Below the pieces are notes generated by a model. That model had not been told where the DNA came from and ran no database searches. It saw only the letters and a program-made list of their open reading frames with translations. The translations under genes and the position numbers were made by a program. A stretch of 64,000 bases of DNA from Flavobacterium noncentrifugens (GTDB taxonomy: Bacteria; Bacteroidota; Bacteroidia; Flavobacteriales; Flavobacteriaceae), in assembly GCF_900100375.1 (NCBI RefSeq), contig NZ_FNEZ01000005.1, positions 271,913 through 335,912 of the forward strand, given 5' to 3'. This document shows, in pieces, positions 54,207 through 62,452 of this stretch (position 1 is its first letter; the number at the start of each line of letters is the position of its first letter).

Positions 54207-54437
54207 GTGATCGATAAAATAATAAATAATATCAGGAAGAAATCGCTTAAAGAGCGATTTCTTCTCGTTATAGGGATTTTGTTTTTTCTGATTTACCTCT
54301 GTTTGGGATTGGCTGTCATCTTTTGGAAACGCTTTCCGATTCAGATGCAGCAAAATTACAGAATTGCTTTCGGCGTATTGCTGATCGTATATTCTTTCTT
54401 CAGGTTTCTGCGTTTTTTCAATTCAAATAAGGATTAA
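54207..54437 (+). CDS. Small membrane protein of the tonB operon
   Basis: 76 residues from a GTG directly after the tonB stop. Basic N-terminus, then two membrane segments (FLLVIGILFFLIYLCLGLAVIFW and YRIAFGVLLIVYSFFRFL). No known family. Its fixed place between tonB and the PstS-like gene (2 bp gap) suggests a role with them; inference only. Confidence 0.75.
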   Translation: MIDKIINNIRKKSLKERFLLVIGILFFLIYLCLGLAVIFWKRFPIQMQQNYRIAFGVLLIVYSFFRFLRFFNSNKD

Positions 54438-54438
54438 T

Positions 54439-55353
54439 ATGAAAGCAAAGTTCAAAGTTGCAGCATTTGTTTTATTGGCCATTTTAGTGATCACTTGCAA
54501 AAAGAAAGAAGCAGGTCATTCGAAAGAATCGATCAATTCCGGCAAAGTGACAATTTTGGTTGATGAAACGCTAACTCCGATCATCGAAGACCAGGTACAG
54601 ATATTTGAAAGTACATACGATGCTAAAATTACTTTAGAAAGTAAATCTGAAGCAGAAGTAATCCAAAAGCTGGCCAATGATACTTCGCAGATTGCCGTTT
54701 TGTCCAGAGGATTAAATCCTAACGAAGAGCAGATTTTCAAAAACAAGAAAATTATCCCAAGAATTACAAAGATCGCCACCGATGCCATTGCGCTGATTTC
54801 AAATAAAAACGATAAAGATACAATTATTGCGTTGCAGGATATCATTGCATTCATGCAGCAAAAGCCTTCATCAATCAAAGGATTGGTTTTTGACAATCCA
54901 AATTCAAGCACCGCAAGATATATCAATGAATTGGCCGGAATAAAAAGTTTTCCCGAAAAAGGCGTTTTCTCTTTTAAGACCAATGACGAAGTAATCAAAT
55001 ATGTTTCTGAGAATAGCGGAATCATCGGTGTTGTCGGAATGAACTGGATCAATGATCCAAAACCGGAAACGCAACCATATCTTGAAAAGATAAATGTCTT
55101 AAGTGTAAAAGGAAACTCATCAAATTCTTATACCTTCCCAAGCCAGAATAATATAGCAGAAGGCATTTATCCTTTGGCACGCGATTTGTACATCGTCAAT
55201 TGTCAGGGTTATGCCGGATTGGGAATGGGATTTTCTTCATTCGTAACCAGCGAAACCGGGCAGCGGATTATACTCAAAGCGGGATTGGTGCCCGTCAAAA
55301 CACCATCACGACAAATTCTTATCAGAAATGGTAAAGAAACTAATAAAAAATAA
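54439..55353 (+). CDS. PstS-like substrate-binding lipoprotein
   Basis: 304 residues with a lipobox (LAILVITCKKK, Cys near 20). Two-lobed binding protein of the phosphate-type (PBP2) fold: VTILVDETLTPIIEDQVQIFE..., IAVLSRGLNPNEEQIF, TDAIALISNKND, NPNSSTARYINELAGIK. No phosphate transporter genes are nearby, so it may act within the TonB system rather than in ABC uptake. Overall similarity is clear; ligand is not. Confidence 0.82.
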   Translation: MKAKFKVAAFVLLAILVITCKKKEAGHSKESINSGKVTILVDETLTPIIEDQVQIFESTYDAKITLESKSEAEVIQKLANDTSQIAVLSRGLNPNEEQIFKNKKIIPRITKIATDAIALISNKNDKDTIIALQDIIAFMQQKPSSIKGLVFDNPNSSTARYINELAGIKSFPEKGVFSFKTNDEVIKYVSENSGIIGVVGMNWINDPKPETQPYLEKINVLSVKGNSSNSYTFPSQNNIAEGIYPLARDLYIVNCQGYAGLGMGFSSFVTSETGQRIILKAGLVPVKTPSRQILIRNGKETNKK

Positions 55354-55365
55354 AAACCACACAAG

Positions 55366-57030
55366 ATGAATAAATTAAAGATTTTTAGTTTTGCCTTATT
55401 AACTGCTGCAGGAGCTACTCAGGCGCAGGATGTTGACCAGGCAAAAAAAGCGATTGATGCAGAACAATTTGAAAAAGCAAAAGCAATGCTTAAATCAATT
55501 GTACAATCCAAACCAGCAAATGGCCGCGCCGCTTTTCTCTTAGGAAATGTTTATCTTAAACAAGATGTTGCCGATTCTGCACAAATCTATTTCCAAAAAG
55601 GTTTGTCGGGCTCTGAAGGCGCAAAATTAAATTACATCGGATTGGGTCAGATCGATCTCGACAAAGGAAATGCCACCGCAGCAAAATCAAACTTTGATCT
55701 TGCAACCAAAGATGTGAAGAAAAAAGATACAGAAGAATACGTAGCCGTAGCAAACGCTTACATAAATGCCGACAAGCCAGACTATAAAAGCGCCATCGCA
55801 ATTTTAAATAAAGCGAAAGCTGTAGATCCAATGAATGCTTACGTACAATTGGCTTTGGGTGATGCATTTTACGGTGACAAAAACCAAAACGAAGCCTATG
55901 CAGCTTACAGAAATGCATTTCAGGCAGATAATACTTTAATCCGTGCAAAAATGCAATTGGGTGTTTTGTTAAAAGGTGCAAAAGCATACAATGAAGCGGT
56001 AAAAGCATACAATGAAGTCATTGCGATCAGCCCAAATTATGGTCCGGTTTACAGGGAATTGGCTGAAACGTATTACTACTGGGGAAACAATGACCCTAAA
56101 AATTATACAGAATACATCCAAAAAGCTTTAGGTTTCTACGAAAAATACATGAGCCTTACCGATTATTCTTTGGCTTCACGCATGCGCCACGCCGACTTCC
56201 TGATTCTTGCAAAAGATTACAAAGCACTTGAAGTGGAAGCAAACAAAATGAAAGAGCTTGACAAAGTCAACCCAAGAATCTTGCGTTACTTAGGATATTC
56301 TGCTTACGAAAATGACAACATTGATGTGGCGATCAAATCGCTTCAGGATTTCATTTCAAACCCGGCAAATAAAGTAATTGCAAGAGATTATTTGTATTTA
56401 GGCCTATCTAAATTGAAAAAATCCAACAACGCAGAAACAAAAACTGTTGATCAGCCAACATTTGATTCAGGTGTAGCCGATATTAAGAAATCTGTCGAAA
56501 TGGAAATTACCATGACCAACGATTTAAGTGAAGTCGGTAAAAAATTCTACGAGCAAAAATTGTTCAAACAAGCGGCAGCGATCTACGAAATCGCCGTGAC
56601 AAACCCAGAATCAAAAAACTTCCTGCTTGACAATTTCTACTTAGGAAACTCAATTTACTACGACAACACCAGAAAAGATGTTGTAAAACCAGATCCAATC
56701 GCGCTTCAAAAAGCCGATGCCGCTTTCGGAAAAGTAGCTGAAGCTTCTCCAACAACACAAGACGCTTACATTTTCCGCGCAAGAACAAACAGATTGCTCG
56801 AAAATGAACCCAACATCATCAAATATTACGAAGATTATGTTCGTGTAGTCAATGAAAAAGGTGCTGAAGAAGTGACCAAAAACAAAGCGAAAATCATTGA
56901 AGCTTACAACAACATCGGTTCAAGCTACGCAAACACTGATAAAACGAAAGCCAAAGAATATTTCAACAAAACATTGGCGATCGATGCAACAAACGAATTC
57001 GCAACAAGCGCATTAAAAACTTTGAAATAA
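55366..57030 (+). CDS. Tetratricopeptide repeat protein
   Basis: 554 residues: signal peptide (FALLTAAGATQAQ), then TPR-like helix pairs across nearly the whole length (QAKKAIDAEQFEKAKAMLKSIVQ; RAAFLLGNVYLKQDVADSAQIYFQKGL; AYVQLALGDAFYGDKNQNEAYAAY; EAVKAYNEVIAISPNYGPVYRELAETYY). Last gene of the exbB operon, 12 bp after the PstS-like gene. Probably a periplasmic scaffold of this envelope system. Confidence 0.9.
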   Translation: MNKLKIFSFALLTAAGATQAQDVDQAKKAIDAEQFEKAKAMLKSIVQSKPANGRAAFLLGNVYLKQDVADSAQIYFQKGLSGSEGAKLNYIGLGQIDLDKGNATAAKSNFDLATKDVKKKDTEEYVAVANAYINADKPDYKSAIAILNKAKAVDPMNAYVQLALGDAFYGDKNQNEAYAAYRNAFQADNTLIRAKMQLGVLLKGAKAYNEAVKAYNEVIAISPNYGPVYRELAETYYYWGNNDPKNYTEYIQKALGFYEKYMSLTDYSLASRMRHADFLILAKDYKALEVEANKMKELDKVNPRILRYLGYSAYENDNIDVAIKSLQDFISNPANKVIARDYLYLGLSKLKKSNNAETKTVDQPTFDSGVADIKKSVEMEITMTNDLSEVGKKFYEQKLFKQAAAIYEIAVTNPESKNFLLDNFYLGNSIYYDNTRKDVVKPDPIALQKADAAFGKVAEASPTTQDAYIFRARTNRLLENEPNIIKYYEDYVRVVNEKGAEEVTKNKAKIIEAYNNIGSSYANTDKTKAKEYFNKTLAIDATNEFATSALKTLK

Positions 57031-57049
57031 TCTATTTTAATAGCATTTT

Positions 57050-57080
57050 AAACCGACAGTCAAAAGCTGTCGGTTTTTTT
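57050..57080 (+). terminator. Intrinsic terminator of the exbB-tonB operon
   Basis: A perfect 10-bp stem (AAACCGACAG / CTGTCGGTTT), 7-nt loop, T run, 20 nt after the TPR gene stop. Confidence 0.88.
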
Positions 57081-57092
57081 ATTGATTTTTTT

Positions 57093-57204
57093 AGGAGCTG
57101 TTCCGGCTATACGCTGCAATCTTTTTTAGGTGAAAAACCTCAAAAAGGATTTCCGCTGCACCCGAGTAAAGCGAACTGGCGAAGCAATCCGGGCTAGGGC
57201 ATTG
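57093..57204 (+). repeat. Dispersed inverted-repeat element, subfamily A (expanded)
   Basis: AGGAGCTGTTCCGGCTATACG, GCTGCAATCTTTTTT, centre AGGTGAAAAACCT, CAAAAAGGATTTCCGCTGCA, about 30 extra bases, AATCCGGGCTAGGGCATTG. Follows the operon terminator. Confidence 0.82.
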
Positions 57205-57269
57205 AATTCCAAAAAAACCTGTCTCTTATCCAAAATCCTAAATCGAATCCCATTCAAAAACCAATTCCG

Positions 57270-57277
57270 TATCTTTG
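57270..57277 (+). promoter_or_regulatory. -7 box (TATCTTTG) of queE
   Basis: Exact TAnnTTTG match 18 bp before the ATG at 57295. Confidence 0.6.
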
Positions 57278-57294
57278 CGCTTTAAAATCAAAAA

Positions 57295-57927
57295 ATGTTA
57301 CCCAAAGAAATACAATCAGCAGTTGAAAAAGGCGCGATGTTGCCTTTAATGGAGGAGTTTTACACCATTCAGGGCGAAGGTTTCCACACCGGAACCGCCG
57401 CTTATTTTATCCGGATCGGCGGTTGCGATGTCGGTTGCCATTGGTGCGATGTCAAGGAAAGCTGGAATGCCGATTTACATCCGCCAACAGCCATCGAACA
57501 AATTGTAGACAATGCAAACTTACACGCAAATACAGTTGTGATCACTGGAGGTGAACCCTTAACATGGGACATGACTTTATTGACAAACAAGCTCAAAGAA
57601 AAAAACCTAAAAGTACATATTGAAACTTCCGGCGCTTATCCGTTATCGGGAACCTGGGACTGGATCTGCCTTTCGCCAAAGAAAAATAAATTGCCGACGC
57701 AAACGGTTTATGACCATGCGCATGAACTAAAAGTCATCATTTACAACAAGCACGACTTCATCTTCGCAGAAGAACAGGCCGAAAAAGTCAACAAAAATGC
57801 GATCTTATTCCTGCAACCTGAATGGAGCAAGAAAGAAGAAATGACTCCGCTGATTGTAGATTATGTAATGAACAACCCAAAATGGCGAGTTTCCCTGCAA
57901 ACCCATAAATATTTAAACATTCCATAA
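57295..57927 (+). CDS. queE: 7-carboxy-7-deazaguanine synthase
   Basis: Radical SAM enzyme of queuosine precursor synthesis. 210 residues with the cluster motif GGCDVGCHWCD (CxxxCxxC, about 43-50), FYTIQGEGFHTG before it, and VVITGGEPLTWD near 84. Uses SAM; makes CDG from carboxy-tetrahydropterin. Abuts the next gene without spacing. queA of the same pathway is at 36.8 kb. Confidence 0.94.
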   Translation: MLPKEIQSAVEKGAMLPLMEEFYTIQGEGFHTGTAAYFIRIGGCDVGCHWCDVKESWNADLHPPTAIEQIVDNANLHANTVVITGGEPLTWDMTLLTNKLKEKNLKVHIETSGAYPLSGTWDWICLSPKKNKLPTQTVYDHAHELKVIIYNKHDFIFAEEQAEKVNKNAILFLQPEWSKKEEMTPLIVDYVMNNPKWRVSLQTHKYLNIP

Positions 57928-58311
57928 ATGATTAAATCCTTTTATTTATTATTCATTGTTTTGATTCCGATGATTTCGTCCGCGCAAATCCAGGGTGAAA
58001 ACGAAGTGTATTTAAAAGGCGACCGCATCGAGGCCAAATTCAACGGCGGCGGAATAGAAAAATTCCAGGAATTTGTAAAAGGGAATTTCAATTATTCAAA
58101 AGTCAAAAAGCCCGGAAAAATGGTAGCCGCATTTACTATTGATGTTGACGGAAGCGTGAAAAAAATTAAACTTGTAGAATATATTGATGCCGGATCTGCA
58201 GCAGAAATGATCCGTGTTTTAAACCTCTGCCCAAAATGGGAACCTGCTAAAAGAAACGGAAAAGCAATTAGTATCGAAATCAAATATCCCATGGTATTTA
58301 AACGAACCTGA
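57928..58311 (+). CDS. Small secreted protein with a TonB C-terminal-like domain
   Basis: 127 residues: signal peptide (YLLFIVLIPMISSAQ) and then only a TonB-type C-terminal domain (GGIEKFQEFVKGNFNYSKVKKPGKMVAAFTIDV... AAEMIRVLNLCPKWEPAKRNGKAISIEIKYPM). The same pattern ends the full TonB at 53418, with CPKWEPAKRNGK matching CPKWNPGEQNGK. It has no membrane anchor or proline spacer, so it cannot work as a normal transducer. Starts 0 bp after queE. Confidence 0.8.
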   Translation: MIKSFYLLFIVLIPMISSAQIQGENEVYLKGDRIEAKFNGGGIEKFQEFVKGNFNYSKVKKPGKMVAAFTIDVDGSVKKIKLVEYIDAGSAAEMIRVLNLCPKWEPAKRNGKAISIEIKYPMVFKRT

Positions 58312-58330
58312 TCAGATTTAAATATCAATA

Positions 58331-58368
58331 AAAAAAATCCCGGACAGAATTCTTGTCTGGGATTTTTT
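58331..58368 (+). terminator. Intrinsic terminator of queE operon
   Basis: Long stem AAAAAATCCCGGACA / TGTCTGGGATTTTTT (one G-U pair), 7-nt loop. Confidence 0.85.
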
Positions 58369-58375
58369 ATATTTG
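58368..58375 (+). promoter_or_regulatory. -7 box (TATATTTG) of the class V aminotransferase gene
   Basis: Exact TAnnTTTG match 18 bp before the ATG at 58394; it sits directly against the preceding terminator and rules out the in-frame TTG at 58373. Confidence 0.55.
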
Positions 58376-58393
58376 TCTGAATCAAAAAGCAAT

Positions 58394-59551
58394 ATGAAAT
58401 CACATTTTCTCCTCAATCCTGAAATTACGTATTTAAATCACGGATCTTTCGGTGCCTGCCCAAAACCCATTTTTGAAGATTACCAGAAATGGCAACTTGA
58501 TTTGGAGCGTGAGCCTGTACAATTCATCACCAAAAATGCTTCAGCATATTTAAAACAATCAAAAACAGCACTTGCAAATTTCATCGGTTGTGAAGCCGAG
58601 GATTTTTTCTTCACGACAAATCCAACATTTGCGATTAATACAGTCATGCGCAGCCTGAAATTAAATCCCGGAGACGAAATCCTCGCAACCAACCACGAAT
58701 ACGGCGCAATGGACAAAACCTGGAGTTTTTATTCGAAACAAACCGGAACAAAATACATTCGGCAGAAAATTTCGATTCCGGTCATTTCGAAAGAACAACT
58801 GCTGGAAGAATTCTGGAGCGGCTACAATGCCAATACAAAAGTCATTTTCATCAACCAGATTTCAAGTGCGACCGCGTTGATTTTTCCTGTAAAGGAAATC
58901 TGCGACAAAGCCCGCGAACTTGGATTGATTACCATTGTCGATGGTGCGCATGTTCCGGGCCATATCGATTTAAACATCAGCACACTCAATCCAGATTTTT
59001 ATACCGGAACTTCACACAAATGGATGCTCACGCCAAAAGGCAGTTCCTTTTTATATGTGAAGAAAGATTTTCAGAAGATGCTCGATCCATTAATAGTAAG
59101 CTGGGGCTACGAACCTGAATTTCCAGGCCAAAGCCAATTTTTAGATTATCACGAACAGCAGGGAACGCGTGATATTTCAGCATTTTTGACCATTCCGGCA
59201 GCATTGAAATTTTTCGAAGATCAGGATTGGAACACAAAAATAGCCTTTTCCAAAGAAAAGATACTTTCAAATTATGAAAGTTTTTGCGATTTGTTGAACA
59301 CGAAAACGATTTGTCCGGTGACAGCAGAATTTTTAGGGCAAATGTGCAGCGTTCCGATTCAGACTGAAAAACCATTCGAACTTAAAGAACTATTATTCGA
59401 AAAATATAAAATTGAAATTCCGGTGATGAAAATCGAAAACCGCACGTTTATTAGGATTTCGTTGAATGGCTACAATTCACAATCCGACCTTGAAGTATTG
59501 CGATTCGCATTAAAAGACATTATTGCAACAACAGATTTATTAAAAGTTTAG
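58394..59551 (+). CDS. Class V aminotransferase (isopenicillin-N-epimerase-like)
   Basis: 385-residue PLP enzyme: YLNHGSFGACPKPIFEDY at 12-29, FTTNPTFAINTVM near 75, DGAHVPGHIDLNI near 185, and the PLP-lysine motif TGTSHKWMLTPKGSSFLYV near 212. It belongs to the class V group annotated as isopenicillin N epimerase-like; the true reaction (desulfurase, epimerase or other) is not decided by sequence. Single gene. Confidence 0.85.
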   Translation: MKSHFLLNPEITYLNHGSFGACPKPIFEDYQKWQLDLEREPVQFITKNASAYLKQSKTALANFIGCEAEDFFFTTNPTFAINTVMRSLKLNPGDEILATNHEYGAMDKTWSFYSKQTGTKYIRQKISIPVISKEQLLEEFWSGYNANTKVIFINQISSATALIFPVKEICDKARELGLITIVDGAHVPGHIDLNISTLNPDFYTGTSHKWMLTPKGSSFLYVKKDFQKMLDPLIVSWGYEPEFPGQSQFLDYHEQQGTRDISAFLTIPAALKFFEDQDWNTKIAFSKEKILSNYESFCDLLNTKTICPVTAEFLGQMCSVPIQTEKPFELKELLFEKYKIEIPVMKIENRTFIRISLNGYNSQSDLEVLRFALKDIIATTDLLKV

Positions 59552-59617
59552 CACAGTCCTAAAATAATATGTGATTTCGAATTTCACTTACTGTGTAAAA
59601 CAAAATTTGAGAGTTTG

Positions 59618-59665
59618 CCACGAATTTGCACGAAAAATTTATGATGATTCTTGTAATTCGCGGCT
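59618..59665. repeat. Imperfect palindrome GCCACGAATT ... AATTCGCGGC
   Basis: GCCACGAATTTGCACGAA (59618-59635) is inverted, with changes, in TTCTTGTAATTCGCGGC (59649-59665). It resembles the GCCACGAATTC-type palindromes common between bacterial genes. Lies between convergent genes. Confidence 0.5.
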
Positions 59666-59702
59666 AAAAATAAAGACTCATTATTTTGAGACAACAAAAA
59701 GT

Positions 59703-60410
59703 TTAAACCGAAAGCCGCGCGAGATAATCAAAATGTTCGCCTTCTAAAATGAGTTCTGATTTTAAGCCATTGGCTACAGCTGCGTTTTGAAGCGTGTTGT
59801 AATCGATGTACATCCAATCGAAAGCGTCTTCAGCTTCGCCTTTATATGAAATATTGAAAATGACTTCGCCGTAATATTCATGTTCCGATGGAATCCATTT
59901 TCCGCCGTCTTCATCTTCGTCAAACATATAAATGATATCGGAACTGTCAAGCAGGATTTGTCCGTTTTCATTCAGCAAAAATTTTAGTTTTTGCAGGAAT
60001 TTCGCAACATTTTTCAATTTGCCGCACATTCCGGCGCCATTCATCATCAGTAAAATGGTGTCGAATTTTTCGTTTTCCAAGTCCATGACATTTTGGGCTT
60101 TCGCATTTTTGATGCCGCGCAAACGACAAGCTTCAATAGCATTTGCAGAAATATCAATGGCTGTAACATCGAGATTGCGTTCATTCTGCAAATACAAACT
60201 GTGGCTTCCGGCGCCGCAACCTACGTCAAGGATTTTGCCTTCTGCCAATGTCAGCGCTTTTTGCTCCGTCGCAGGCATGTCATTAAACGACCGAAACAAA
60301 TACGCGACCGACATGTCATCTGCTTCTGAAATGGAAGTTTCGGTAATTAAATCTTCGGGCGAATTGTTGGTTTGATAATCTAAAATGGCTTTTCCAAAAA
60401 GGTCTTTCAT
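59703..60410 (-). CDS. SAM-dependent methyltransferase
   Basis: 235 residues of the class I fold: ILDVGCGAGSHSLYLQ (motif I, about 57-72), VTAIDISANAIEACR (about 79), FDTILLMMNGAGMCG (motif for post-I strand) and a C-terminal beta region ending HFDYLARLSV. N-terminal extension before the SAM site is about 55 residues. Substrate unknown. Divergent from the following Cys-cluster gene. Confidence 0.85.
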   Translation of the reverse strand: MKDLFGKAILDYQTNNSPEDLITETSISEADDMSVAYLFRSFNDMPATEQKALTLAEGKILDVGCGAGSHSLYLQNERNLDVTAIDISANAIEACRLRGIKNAKAQNVMDLENEKFDTILLMMNGAGMCGKLKNVAKFLQKLKFLLNENGQILLDSSDIIYMFDEDEDGGKWIPSEHEYYGEVIFNISYKGEAEDAFDWMYIDYNTLQNAAVANGLKSELILEGEHFDYLARLSV

Positions 60411-60464
60411 GGCTGTATTTCGAAATTCGTTATTCAGTATTCAATATTGATCGTTCAAATATTG

Positions 60465-60472
60465 TAATTTTG
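60465..60472 (+). promoter_or_regulatory. -7 box (TAATTTTG) of the Cys-cluster protein gene
   Basis: Exact TAnnTTTG match 31 bp before the ATG at 60503. It overlaps the in-frame TTG at 60470, ruling that start out. Confidence 0.55.
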
Positions 60473-60502
60473 CCGCCTGATCTGAATCTAATCAACATCC
60501 GG

Positions 60503-60997
60503 ATGGACGCATTTTTAAAAAATCTTCCCAAGCTCGCCAAAGATAAGCATAACGAAAACAAAAAGTATTTCGATAAGCTTAAAAAGAAAACGCCCAAAAA
60601 TCTGGATTATGTGATGCAGGAATTGCATGATTCCGAATTCAAAAAAACCGATTGCCTGACCTGTGCAAACTGCTGTAAAACCACCGGCCCGCTTTTTACA
60701 ACTGCCGACATTGAACGGATTTCAAAACACTTTCGGCAAAAGCCGCAGCAATTCATCGACCAGCATTTGCGGATTGATGAAGACAATGATTATGTGCTGA
60801 AAAGTGTTCCGTGTACTTTTTTGGATGCTGAAAATTACTGTATGATTTATGACGTCCGGCCGAAAGCGTGTCGCGAATTTCCGCACACCGACCGGAAAAA
60901 GTTTCAGCAAATTTCAGCCATTACTTTAAAGAATATTCCAATTTGCCCAGCGACGTATCGGATTGTTGAAGAAATGAAAAAACGGATGCCGCTTTAA
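60503..60997 (+). CDS. YkgJ-family cysteine cluster protein
   Basis: 164 residues from ATG 60503. Metal-binding cysteines in CLTCANCCKTTGP (about 47-54), CTFLDAENYCMIYDVRPKACREFP (about 103-125) and ICPAT near the end, the layout of the YkgJ/Fe-S zinc-iron chelating family. Function unknown. Ends 4 bp into the 3' end of the convergent NamZ-like gene. Confidence 0.88.
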   Translation: MDAFLKNLPKLAKDKHNENKKYFDKLKKKTPKNLDYVMQELHDSEFKKTDCLTCANCCKTTGPLFTTADIERISKHFRQKPQQFIDQHLRIDEDNDYVLKSVPCTFLDAENYCMIYDVRPKACREFPHTDRKKFQQISAITLKNIPICPATYRIVEEMKKRMPL

Positions 60998-62361
60998 TTC
61001 GCGCTCGTTACCGTAAGAAAACTGTCAGGATAGATCAGGTATTTTTTGCGCATTTCCCGGAATGAATCAATTCCGGATTTCCAGGTCGCACGAATTTCAT
61101 CTTCCGACATGCCATTTTCAATCTGTTGCTGCAATTTCCTGGTTCCTGCAAGTTTTGTAAAATACGGAATAAAGAATTTTTCCGGTTGTTCTGTGGTTCG
61201 ATAGGCGTTGATCAGCCATTTCAATTCAATCTTATTCATTTTTGGCGCATGCGATAAGTCTTCGCCGCAACACACTTTTCCGTTATTTGGTGGCGCAGTC
61301 GACCCAACGTTTGGCATCGGCGTAAAGCTGTAATGGAAACTTGTCAGGAAAGGCGAGCCGTAAATTTGGAATTGTTTGTCGGTTCCTCGCCCGATGCTCA
61401 CGTTCGTACCTTCAAAAAAGCATAAGCTCGGATACAGATTGATCGCCTGGTCATTTGGTAGGTTTGGAGAAGGTTTTACAGGCAAACTGTAGTGCATTTC
61501 ACGGCGGTAATTTTCACACGGAACGACTTTAACTTTGCATTGAATACTGTCTTTAAGCCATTTTTCGCCATTGATCATCAGTGCATATTCGCCAATGGTC
61601 ATGCCGTGTAAAACCGGAATCGGGTGCATGCCAACGAAACTGCTGTTTTCTTTTTCGAGTGTTGGTCCGTCGATCATATTTCCGTTCGGGTTTGGGCGGT
61701 CGAGAATAATCAGTTGAATATTGTTTTCGGCGCAGGCTTCCATCACATAATGCAGCGAAGAAATGTAAGTATAAAATCGCGTACCAACGTCTTGAAGGTC
61801 GAAAAGCATCACATCGATTCCTTCGAGTTGCTGCGGTGAAGGTTTTTTGCTGTTTCCGTATAACGAAATGATCGGCAAGCCTGTTTTGGTATCTTTTCCG
61901 TCGACGATCATTTCGCCATCGGCAGCTTCACCGCGAAAACCATGTTCGGGAGCATAGATCTTTACGACATCCACGGAAGTGTTTTCCACCAGATAATCTA
62001 CAATGTGTTTGGTGGCCGATTTCATTCCTTTAACCTGCATTTTCGTGACGCTATCGTAGATTGAATAAGGATATTCAAAAGTCACGGTTCCTGTTTGATT
62101 CGTTAAAACGCCAACTTTCTTATTCTTCAGTATCGAAATGTAACTCTCGATATTGTCTGCGCCAGTTAGGAATTTGGTCGATTTGATTCGGCTTTTCACC
62201 ATTGCCTGCGCCGGAACTGAATTTGCCGTCTGCGTTCCTTTCATCTGCTGCGTTTTACACGAAACGACTACGATCGAAACCAAAGCCAGAAACCATAAAT
62301 GCGTATTTTTAAATATCGGGAACGAAAAAGGAATTTTTTTTGAAACGGTGTAAGAACTCAT
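60994..62361 (-). CDS. DUF1343 / NamZ-type exo-beta-N-acetylmuramidase lipoprotein
   Basis: 455 residues with an N-terminal hydrophobic segment and lipobox (IVVVSCKTQQ, Cys near 35). Family motifs: KKVGVLTNQTGTV near 83, YAPEHGFRGEAADGE near 145, DLQDVGTRFYTYISSL near 195, LDRPNPNG near 225, SIGRGTDKQFQIYGSPF near 323. Members (YbbC/NamZ) release MurNAc from peptidoglycan fragments, so a cell-wall recycling role is likely. Single gene. Confidence 0.85.
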   Translation of the reverse strand: MSSYTVSKKIPFSFPIFKNTHLWFLALVSIVVVSCKTQQMKGTQTANSVPAQAMVKSRIKSTKFLTGADNIESYISILKNKKVGVLTNQTGTVTFEYPYSIYDSVTKMQVKGMKSATKHIVDYLVENTSVDVVKIYAPEHGFRGEAADGEMIVDGKDTKTGLPIISLYGNSKKPSPQQLEGIDVMLFDLQDVGTRFYTYISSLHYVMEACAENNIQLIILDRPNPNGNMIDGPTLEKENSSFVGMHPIPVLHGMTIGEYALMINGEKWLKDSIQCKVKVVPCENYRREMHYSLPVKPSPNLPNDQAINLYPSLCFFEGTNVSIGRGTDKQFQIYGSPFLTSFHYSFTPMPNVGSTAPPNNGKVCCGEDLSHAPKMNKIELKWLINAYRTTEQPEKFFIPYFTKLAGTRKLQQQIENGMSEDEIRATWKSGIDSFREMRKKYLIYPDSFLTVTSAN

Positions 62362-62422
62362 AAAATGTCTTGCTGTGAATATTAATTTGTCTAAATGCAG
62401 TAAAAAATCCTGTCTAAAGCCG

Positions 62423-62430
62423 TATTTTTG
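62423..62430 (+). promoter_or_regulatory. -7 box (TATTTTTG) of the permease gene
   Basis: Exact TAnnTTTG match 22 bp before the TTG start at 62453. Confidence 0.5.
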
Positions 62431-62452
62431 AAATCACAAAGCCAACTTTAAA

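Noticed and set aside
54516..55052. A 178-codon frame antisense to the PstS-like gene
   Set aside because: Hydrophobic look comes from the complement of a charged coding strand; no promoter.
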